Origin: CAYJDR01 sp964368965
Lineage (GTDB): Bacteria; Chrysiogenota; Deferribacteres; Deferribacterales; Mucispirillaceae
NCBI GenBank assembly: GCA_964368965.1
Contig: CAYJDR010000014.1
Span: forward strand, 1 to 46,913
Reading direction: 5' to 3'
DNA length: 46,913 nucleotides
Under the pieces are notes generated by a model. That model made no database searches. It was not told the origin of the DNA and saw only the letters and a program-made list of their open reading frames with translations. The position numbers and the translations under genes are program-made. Of this stretch, positions 41,170 through 46,913 are shown piece after piece (positions within the stretch are counted from its first letter, which is position 1; each line of letters begins with the position of its first letter).

Positions 41170-41982
41170 ATGGAGTCGTTAGTTGAGTTAGCAAGTGGTG
41201 TTGATCCGATACTGCTTGCACTAATCGCAGGCATATTTACATGGAGTATGACTGTTCTTGGTTCTTCTGTAGTGCTTTTTATGAAAGAGATAAAAAAATC
41301 TACTCTCAATCTAATGCTGGCTTTTGCAGCAGGCGTTATGATAGCCGCTTCATTTTGGAGCTTACTATTGCCTGCTACGGAGCTTACTGTCGGCCATGCT
41401 TTACCATGGTTTCCAATTATTTCTGGTTTTGCTTTCGGTGGCTTGTTTTTACTTGCTGTCGATAGGTTTCTGCCACACATGCATTCAAATTTCGAAAAAG
41501 AGGGCGTTGATACTACATGGCGTAAAAGTACGCTATTGATGCTAGCAATTACGCTTCACAATATTCCAGAGGGTTTAGCTTTTGGCGTAGCGTTTGCTGC
41601 AGCTGCACAAGCAGACGACCCGGCTATGATTGCTGGTGCAATTTCACTTGCTATCGGTATCGGTATTCAAAATATCCCTGAGGGTGCAGCAGTTTCGCTC
41701 CCGTTTAGAAGAGCAGGTTTATCGAAATCAAAAAGTTTTATATATGGACAATTTTCAGGTTTAGTAGAGCCAGTTGCTGCTGTGTTTGGTGCGTTGTTAG
41801 CACTGAGTATTGATTCATTTCTGCCTTATATGTTATCTTTTGCGGCAGGTGCAATGTTATTTGTATCTGTGGAAGATTTAATCCCCGAAGCCCAATGTGG
41901 GCAAGGCGATCATGAGCATACAGGGACGTATGGAATTATGGCTGGCTTTCTGCTTATGACGTTTGTAGATATGATAATTTAA
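41170..41982 (+). CDS. ZIP-family divalent metal transporter (GufA type)
   Basis: A 270-residue metal importer with about eight membrane segments. The binuclear metal site is visible: HNIPEG in TM4 and QNIPEG in TM5; the Gln in the second motif is the GufA/BbZIP pattern. Zinc is the usual substrate, with iron or manganese possible. Together with the P1B-2 exporter and SmtB-like sensor at 2252-4698, the window encodes both uptake and export of zinc-like metals, though far apart. GAGGTG precedes the ATG. Confidence 0.92.
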   Translation: MESLVELASGVDPILLALIAGIFTWSMTVLGSSVVLFMKEIKKSTLNLMLAFAAGVMIAASFWSLLLPATELTVGHALPWFPIISGFAFGGLFLLAVDRFLPHMHSNFEKEGVDTTWRKSTLLMLAITLHNIPEGLAFGVAFAAAAQADDPAMIAGAISLAIGIGIQNIPEGAAVSLPFRRAGLSKSKSFIYGQFSGLVEPVAAVFGALLALSIDSFLPYMLSFAAGAMLFVSVEDLIPEAQCGQGDHEHTGTYGIMAGFLLMTFVDMII

Positions 41983-42313
41983 GTTAAAATGACAAAAGTT
42001 TAGATGACTTCACTAATAGAACATATTTTTAAAACAATATAATTGACAGCGTTTATAACGAGGTTTATTTTTTAAGTCTTCCAGTTTTACAAACAATGTT
42101 TGTTTGACTGCAATAAAAGTATTGACAAATAAATAAGGTTTGTATACCCTTTTAAGTGAAGGGAAAAAGGGAGAAACTTAATGCGGGGTATTTATAGACC
42201 ATCGTTATGATAAATATACATGGTTTCCGCATGCTGACAATTTATGTTTTATGAAAGTATATATTATACTAGCATATTGAGTATTAGTTAATAAATTAAT
42301 ACAGGAGGAGCAT
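41983..42313 (+). promoter_or_regulatory. Complex leader/promoter region of the molybdoenzyme operon
   Basis: A 331-base stretch with three promoter candidates in tandem: TTGACA-N17-TATTTT (42043-42071), TTGACA-N15-TATACC (42122-42148) and CTGACA-N18-TATATA (42234-42263). A small hairpin ACAAAC/GTTTGT lies at 42089-42103. From 42181 to 42232 an ATGCGG/CCGCAT stem encloses an ACCAT/ATGGT stem (42198-42202, 42220-42224). An inverted repeat GTATTA-N10-TAATAC (42281-42302) abuts the AGGAGGAG ribosome site and could be an operator or control translation. No FNR site was recognised. Confidence 0.45.
42181..42210 (+). CDS. Nine-codon leader ORF upstream of the molybdoenzyme
   Basis: ATG at 42181 encodes MRGIYRPSL and stops at TGA 42208-42210. 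It has a proper ribosome site (AAGGGAG, seven bases before the ATG) and lies about 25 bases after a promoter-like TTGACA/TATACC pair. Its start codon is also the left arm of the ATGCGG/CCGCAT stem, so translation and folding would compete. Whether it is translated, and whether it controls the operon, is inference. Confidence 0.3.
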   Translation: MRGIYRPSL

Positions 42314-44845
42314 ATGAATGTAAGCAGAAGAGGGTTTCTCAAGTCTACGTCTGTTGGGTTAATTACGCTTGCTGGAGTGGGTGGTGCCATATCTAGTGAA
42401 GCTCATGCCTACACAACTGATGTTGATTATGGAGTCGAAAAAATCGTACCATTAGCATGTAGAATGTGTGCGCAATTTTGCCCAATCGAAGGTAACGTAC
42501 GTGATGGAAGATTAATCAGAGTACGTGCAAACCAAAACACACCATACCCATCAATTTGTGGTAGAGGTCGTTCTTGTATAGGTGCACTTTATAGCCCAGA
42601 CAGGATTAAATATCCATTAATTAGAACTGGCGAAAGAGGTAGCAACCAATTCCGTCAAGCTTCATGGGAAGAGGCACTTAATTTAGTTGCATCAAAACTA
42701 AACGCACTGCGTGATGCTGGCTTAGCTCACACTATGGCATATTTTCCACGTTTTAATAGCGCACCTGGTATTGATGATGCAATTGTCAAACAATATGGCT
42801 GTAACAACTTTTTCGGTTATGCAGATAGTTGCTTTGCGGGCGCAACTGATATCAGCTTAGGTGCTGTATTAGGTGGCGGTCCAATTCCTAAACAAGGTAG
42901 TTCTGCTGTTATGGGTGACTATGAGCATGCTGAACTTGCTGTTCTTATGGGGCGTAACCCAGCTGGTGCTATTGTTGCTTTCCCTTGGGGTAGCATGTAT
43001 GGTCGTGGCAGAAAAAATGGTATGAAAACTATCGTTGTTGACCCTAGAAAAACCCTTGGTACAGGCGAAAGTGAAGGCCAATGGATTCCATTAACTCCTG
43101 GTACTGACTTAGCTTTATTGAACGGCCTTATGTATGAAATGTTCAAAAACAAATTCTACGATGAAGATTACTTAAAGAAATATACAAATGCAGACATGTT
43201 AATCAATGCTGATGATATGCAACCTGCTGACTTGATTGCTCCTTTCTCAAAAGATACTGATTACTTAGTTTTTGATTTAGATGCAAATAAAGCTGTAATG
43301 AAGTCAAAAAGCACAAACCCTGCAATATATGGCGAATATACTGTTAATGGTAAAGTGTTAAAAACTGGCTTACAAATGATGATTGATTCTACTAAGGATT
43401 ATTCACCAGAAGAAATGACTAAAATGACTACTGTCTCTCAAGAAACTGTAGCAGATTTAGCAAGACAGTTAAACGAAGCTAGACCAAAAGCTTTTATCGA
43501 GCGTGGATACAGAGCAACAAGATACCACAACTCATTAAAAGAAAAACAAATGATTGCAGCTGTTAACCTGCTGTTAGGTAACTATGGCGTTGAAGGTGGA
43601 CTTATATATAGCAGAGGTGTTAAGTTAGCTAGCCCAATCAAACCTGTTACAAATAAAGAAACAACTGTACAAGGCTACTACAAAGATAACGTTCCTGGTT
43701 TTGAGATGATCCACACTTCTCAAACAAGAAGACTTTTTGCAAGAGCTGTACAAGACCAAAAACCTTATAAAATGACAGTTGCATTTATGAACGGCCAAAA
43801 TCCAGCAGGTGGTTCTGTTGGTGGCGATGAAATGATTGCTGGCTTTAAAGAGATGGATTTCATATTCTCTATTTCTCCATTCTGGAACGAATCTGTTATA
43901 TACAGCGATGTAATTCTTCCTGACTGTACTTTCATGGAGCGTACTGAACCATACTACACTGGTCTTAAAGCTGATTTCCCTGTAATCGTTGCTAACACCC
44001 AAGCTGTTGAGCCTTTATTCAACTCTAAAACTGGTTACTGGATTATGAACGAGTTAGCAAAAAGAATTTTAACTGCTGATGAATATAATAACCTGTTAGG
44101 TGCATATTTAGCTAATGGTGAAGTTGAATACATCAAAGAAAGCCAATTGAAAGCAATTTCAGGCATTACAGACGCTGAAAAAGCAACTATCACTAAAGGT
44201 GTTGTTGATGCTGATGGCGTTTGGTATGGCGAAAGAAGTGCTAGAACTCCAAAAGCTAAGAATTCTAAATCAGGCAAAATTGAAATCTACTCAACATTCA
44301 TGGCTGAATGGTATAAAAAATTAAGTGACCAAGGTAGAGCAGATGATGCTACTTACTTCACTCCACTTGCACATTGGTCTGAAACTCGTTGGAGAAAGGT
44401 AAAAGCAGATTTAGGCAGCGATGAGTTTGTGCCTATTACAGCTTTCCATCCATTAAGTTCGTTTACTGGTTCGCAAACTAGAAACAACCCAATATTAACA
44501 ACTATTGGTAACCAAATGGATTACTCTGCGGTATTCATCAATACTGATAAAGGTACTGCAATGGGCTTAAAGACAGGCGATTTAGTTGAAATCTTCAACA
44601 TCGAAAAACCTGATTTAATCTCTGTAGCTAAGGTTGTGTTAACTGAAACAGTTGAGCCAAGCTCGTTGTTCTCATTCTATGGCGTAGGTGCTGGTTACTT
44701 TAATCAACAAAGCCCTAACTTGAGATATGCAACACCGATTGGTTTTAACCCTAACCACGTTGGTCATATGGATTTCCCACCATGTTTTGGTTCGGCGTCA
44801 TCACAAGACTTTGTCGTAAAAGTTAGACTAGCACAGATACCTTAG
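42314..44845 (+). CDS. Tat-exported molybdopterin oxidoreductase catalytic subunit (PhsA/PsrA-like)
   Basis: An 843-residue enzyme of the DMSO reductase superfamily. A twin-arginine signal SRRGFLK and hydrophobic stretch (1-32) send it folded to the periplasm. A [4Fe-4S] site C-x2-C-x3-C followed by a distal C (ACRMCAQFC, GRSC) and the bis-MGD binding domains follow. A Cys in ADSCFAGATD (about residue 175) is the likely Mo ligand. The family includes thiosulfate, polysulfide, tetrathionate and arsenate reductases and formate dehydrogenases; I favour a sulfur-compound reductase, with low certainty. AGGAGGAG precedes the ATG. The next two genes supply the ferredoxin-type and cytochrome b subunits. 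No TorD-type chaperone is nearby. Confidence 0.9.
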   Translation: MNVSRRGFLKSTSVGLITLAGVGGAISSEAHAYTTDVDYGVEKIVPLACRMCAQFCPIEGNVRDGRLIRVRANQNTPYPSICGRGRSCIGALYSPDRIKYPLIRTGERGSNQFRQASWEEALNLVASKLNALRDAGLAHTMAYFPRFNSAPGIDDAIVKQYGCNNFFGYADSCFAGATDISLGAVLGGGPIPKQGSSAVMGDYEHAELAVLMGRNPAGAIVAFPWGSMYGRGRKNGMKTIVVDPRKTLGTGESEGQWIPLTPGTDLALLNGLMYEMFKNKFYDEDYLKKYTNADMLINADDMQPADLIAPFSKDTDYLVFDLDANKAVMKSKSTNPAIYGEYTVNGKVLKTGLQMMIDSTKDYSPEEMTKMTTVSQETVADLARQLNEARPKAFIERGYRATRYHNSLKEKQMIAAVNLLLGNYGVEGGLIYSRGVKLASPIKPVTNKETTVQGYYKDNVPGFEMIHTSQTRRLFARAVQDQKPYKMTVAFMNGQNPAGGSVGGDEMIAGFKEMDFIFSISPFWNESVIYSDVILPDCTFMERTEPYYTGLKADFPVIVANTQAVEPLFNSKTGYWIMNELAKRILTADEYNNLLGAYLANGEVEYIKESQLKAISGITDAEKATITKGVVDADGVWYGERSARTPKAKNSKSGKIEIYSTFMAEWYKKLSDQGRADDATYFTPLAHWSETRWRKVKADLGSDEFVPITAFHPLSSFTGSQTRNNPILTTIGNQMDYSAVFINTDKGTAMGLKTGDLVEIFNIEKPDLISVAKVVLTETVEPSSLFSFYGVGAGYFNQQSPNLRYATPIGFNPNHVGHMDFPPCFGSASSQDFVVKVRLAQIP

Positions 44846-44856
44846 GAGGAGATTAA

Positions 44857-45663
44857 ATGAGTACACATAAAAAAATGGTATGCTTCGACTCACAATCATG
44901 CTTAAAATGTTTCGCATGTGTTGCTGCTTGTGGCATAGAGAATAGAATTAGACTTCAACGTGATAAAAATGTTGATATGTTTGATACAATTAACGAAACT
45001 GACACTGAATACTTAAACTTTTTAAAAGTTAAACAAAGTGAATCAGGCAAGTTTCCTAATGTTAAATATATCTCTACATACAACCACTGTAGACATTGTG
45101 AAAAGCCTGCTTGTACTGTCGTTTGTCCTACAAACGCACTTAAAAAAGAAGAAGAAGGCATGGTTACACTAAACAGAGATGTATGTGTTGGTTGTGAGGC
45201 TTGCGTTAACGTTTGCCCATACAATGTTCCAAAATTTAACGATAACACTGGTAAAACATACAAATGTTTCATGTGCACAGACCGCTTAAATGCTGGCTTG
45301 AAAACAGCTTGTGCTGATGCTTGTGTATCGGTTGCTATTTTCTCAGGCGACGCAGATGAAGTTATGGCAGAAGCTCAAAAACGCGCAAAAAACTATACTG
45401 AAAAGCATGGTATCGAATATTTCGTATATGGTGATGGCAGTGAAGACTTACCTGTTGGTAAACTGGGCTATATCACTATCGCACCAAAGCAAGATAGGGA
45501 AGCATATGACTTACCTGTGAACCCAACAAACACAACTTTCTTCAAAGCAAGGCAAGCTGTGAAATATGGTACAGCAGCTGTTGCTGGTGCTATGGTTGTA
45601 GGTATAGCTGGACACGTTATGCACTATAAGAAAAATAAAGCTAACGAAAGTAAGGAGGATTAA
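44857..45663 (+). CDS. Four-cluster [4Fe-4S] electron-transfer subunit
   Basis: A 268-residue subunit passing electrons between the cytochrome and the catalytic subunit. Four Cys groups are visible: SCLKCFACVAAC, HCRHCEKPACTVVCP, CVGCEACVNVCPYNVP and CFMCTDRL with later C residues (ACADAC). A C-terminal hydrophobic segment (about 232-252) would anchor it in the membrane as in FdnH. It has no Tat signal and would be co-exported with the catalytic subunit. AGGAGGAG precedes the ATG; it lies 11 bases after the catalytic gene. Confidence 0.93.
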   Translation: MSTHKKMVCFDSQSCLKCFACVAACGIENRIRLQRDKNVDMFDTINETDTEYLNFLKVKQSESGKFPNVKYISTYNHCRHCEKPACTVVCPTNALKKEEEGMVTLNRDVCVGCEACVNVCPYNVPKFNDNTGKTYKCFMCTDRLNAGLKTACADACVSVAIFSGDADEVMAEAQKRAKNYTEKHGIEYFVYGDGSEDLPVGKLGYITIAPKQDREAYDLPVNPTNTTFFKARQAVKYGTAAVAGAMVVGIAGHVMHYKKNKANESKED

Positions 45664-45667
45664 TAAC

Positions 45668-46372
45668 ATGGCTGCAAATCCTAATAGAGTTGAATTATTT
45701 TCACCTGACCAAACGTGGTACCATGGACACACTATCCATTTTATCATGATTTTAATAATTACAGGTATGCCATTATTGTTTGAATCTTCTTACTGGATGG
45801 CTTACTTAATCGGTGTTCCTTTTGCATATGTACAAGGTATGACAAACGATGAACAAGTATTATACATCGGTATCCAAGCTTGTAGAATTATTCACCGTTC
45901 TGCAGCATTGTTGTGGATTTTAGTATCTGTTCCTTTTATGTTTAGAATTTTACCGAAGATACATAGATGGCACATTGTTCCAAGAAGAGCTAAAGGTGAA
46001 ACTTGGGGCGAATATATTAAAAATGGTGTTACTGATTTAAAATTGGTTTATATCGACTGGAAATATCCAAAACACACTGGTAAATATAACATCGCACAAA
46101 TGGCATCTGCATGGGCAGTTATCACAGCTTGTCTTATGATGGTTATATCTGGTGGTTTATTGATTATCAAAAGCCGTATATCATTAGAGACGATGGAATT
46201 AGCAAGGTTAATGCACGATATAGGTTTCTGTATCATTGCGTTATTCTTAATAGTGCATATCTACTTTGCGGTTCACCCAATCAACCGTGCTGCATACAGA
46301 GCAATGTTTGGTGACGGTTCTGCTGACAAAGATGATGTTAAGAAAAAACATCCTAGATTTACTAAGAACTAA
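45668..46372 (+). CDS. Formate dehydrogenase gamma-type cytochrome b subunit
   Basis: A 234-residue membrane subunit with four hydrophobic helices (about 20-45, 75-100, 145-170, 190-215). Heme-ligand candidates are the His near TM1 (HGHTIHF), the His in IIHRSAALL, and a His pair flanking TM4 (LMHDIG, IVHIYFAVHP), fitting the diheme FdnI/PhsC cytochrome family that exchanges electrons with menaquinone. AAGGAGG precedes the ATG. It is the last gene of the operon. Confidence 0.93.
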   Translation: MAANPNRVELFSPDQTWYHGHTIHFIMILIITGMPLLFESSYWMAYLIGVPFAYVQGMTNDEQVLYIGIQACRIIHRSAALLWILVSVPFMFRILPKIHRWHIVPRRAKGETWGEYIKNGVTDLKLVYIDWKYPKHTGKYNIAQMASAWAVITACLMMVISGGLLIIKSRISLETMELARLMHDIGFCIIALFLIVHIYFAVHPINRAAYRAMFGDGSADKDDVKKKHPRFTKN

Positions 46373-46380
46373 ATAAAACT

Positions 46381-46411
46381 AAAGGTGGCTTTTTAAAGGC
46401 CACCTTTTTTT
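46381..46411. terminator. Terminator of the molybdoenzyme operon
   Basis: AAAGGTGGC/GCCACCTTT (46381-46389, 46399-46407) with a nine-base loop and seven T on the plus strand. On the minus strand a weaker T-rich stretch could also end the converging acetyltransferase gene. Confidence 0.9.
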
Positions 46412-46412
46412 G

Positions 46413-46913
46413 TTAATTATTTTCTAATATAAAAAATACATTTTCGACACCTGCAACATTTGTTCTGCCAACTTCGACAGCACCAAAGTTTCTATAGAAT
46501 GCATGGTCATTTTTCGTTTGAGAGCTTTCCCAATAGAGTTTAGTGCCTTTATATGTGTCAATGCCTTGTTGAAATAGCTGTTTGCCAACACCTTTTTCAA
46601 CTGCGGATAGTAAGAATAAATAACAGTATGGTTTTTCAACTTTAAAATTGTTAAGCTTTGCTTGGATAGATATAATCCTTGCAATAGATGCTGGCCCAAT
46701 ATATACAAGTGCTTCTCTTAGTTCATTAAATTTGATCGAGCTTAGTGAGTTTGATAGCTGGTTAGGCTCTAGCCATATAGATACCCCTGCAACCTTTCCA
46801 GCTTCATTATAGCAAGAATAAATTGTTCCATAAGTAGAATAATGGATAACGCATATGTGCATAAAGTGCCATAACTGCTCATAATTGTTTTCAAAAACAT
46901 AGTCAAACATCAT
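46413..46913 (-). CDS. GNAT-like N-acetyltransferase (at window edge)
   Basis: A 166-residue frame whose ATG coincides with the last three bases of the window, so it may be complete or may extend further. The central CNEAGKVAGVSIWLEP beta-strands, EKGVGKQLFQQGI (acetyl-CoA loop position) and SQTKNDHAFYRNFGAVEVG (typical C-terminal NxxAxxFYxKxGF region) fit the GNAT fold. Substrate unknown. It converges on the cytochrome b gene. Confidence 0.7.
   Translation of the reverse strand: MMFDYVFENNYEQLWHFMHICVIHYSTYGTIYSCYNEAGKVAGVSIWLEPNQLSNSLSSIKFNELREALVYIGPASIARIISIQAKLNNFKVEKPYCYLFLLSAVEKGVGKQLFQQGIDTYKGTKLYWESSQTKNDHAFYRNFGAVEVGRTNVAGVENVFFILENN

Noticed and set aside
1..46913. CRISPR arrays, insertion sequences, prophage or rRNA
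   Set aside because: No regularly spaced repeats, transposase or integrase frames, phage structural genes or rRNA sequence were seen.

Overview
The window is AT-rich, gene-dense DNA from a Gram-negative bacterium with an anaerobic or microaerophilic lifestyle. The outer-membrane lifestyle is suggested by the RND efflux pump, a periplasmic Cu/Zn superoxide dismutase and a Tat-exported molybdoenzyme. Futalosine hydrolase (MqnB) implies menaquinone made by the futalosine route, and GatCAB implies tRNA-dependent amidation. The chemoreceptor linker resembles those common in Campylobacterota and Deferribacterota. My best guess is Deferribacterota (Mucispirillum-like), held with low confidence. A run of exactly 100 N at 21282-21381 shows this is a scaffolded draft assembly.

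Layout. 120-9253 is a sensing and efflux block: an OmpR-type two-component pair on the minus strand, divergent from an ArsR/SmtB repressor and a Zn/Cd/Pb P1B-ATPase, then an RND adaptor and permease. 9349-11617 (minus) holds an M20 amidohydrolase with two YjiG/YjiH-like membrane proteins. 11847-19043 (minus) is a tightly packed purL-livH-livM-livG-livF operon (purine synthesis plus branched-chain amino acid ABC transporter, no binding protein present). A PepV-like dipeptidase diverges from purL. 20613-24066 (minus) has a chemoreceptor broken by the assembly gap, FolE2 and a TPR membrane protein. A tRNA-Arg(CCT) and an orphan hybrid PAS histidine kinase follow.

27541-30729 (minus) is gatC-gatA-gatB. 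Next come a small RRM RNA-binding protein with a long leader, mqnB overlapping a lytic-transglycosylase-like exported protein (minus), and a plus-strand metF-pnuC-nadR-sigZ run. sigZ is followed by a [2Fe-2S] ferredoxin; both proteins have Cys-rich C-terminal tails, and an ECF-type promoter candidate lies between them. 36413-41982 has an M29 aminopeptidase, an unknown exported six-Cys protein, a Cys-free SodC, an Asp/Glu racemase with a YeiH-type membrane protein, and a GufA-type ZIP metal transporter. 42314-46372 is a three-subunit molybdopterin oxidoreductase (Tat-exported catalytic subunit, four-cluster ferredoxin subunit, diheme cytochrome b) preceded by an unusual leader with a 9-codon ORF. 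The window ends inside or at the start of a GNAT-like acetyltransferase.

The most interesting items are the SigZ/ferredoxin pair, the molybdoenzyme leader, the SodC without its disulfide, the amidohydrolase/YjiGH operon and the enlarged LivH. No CRISPR array, transposase, phage gene or rRNA was seen.
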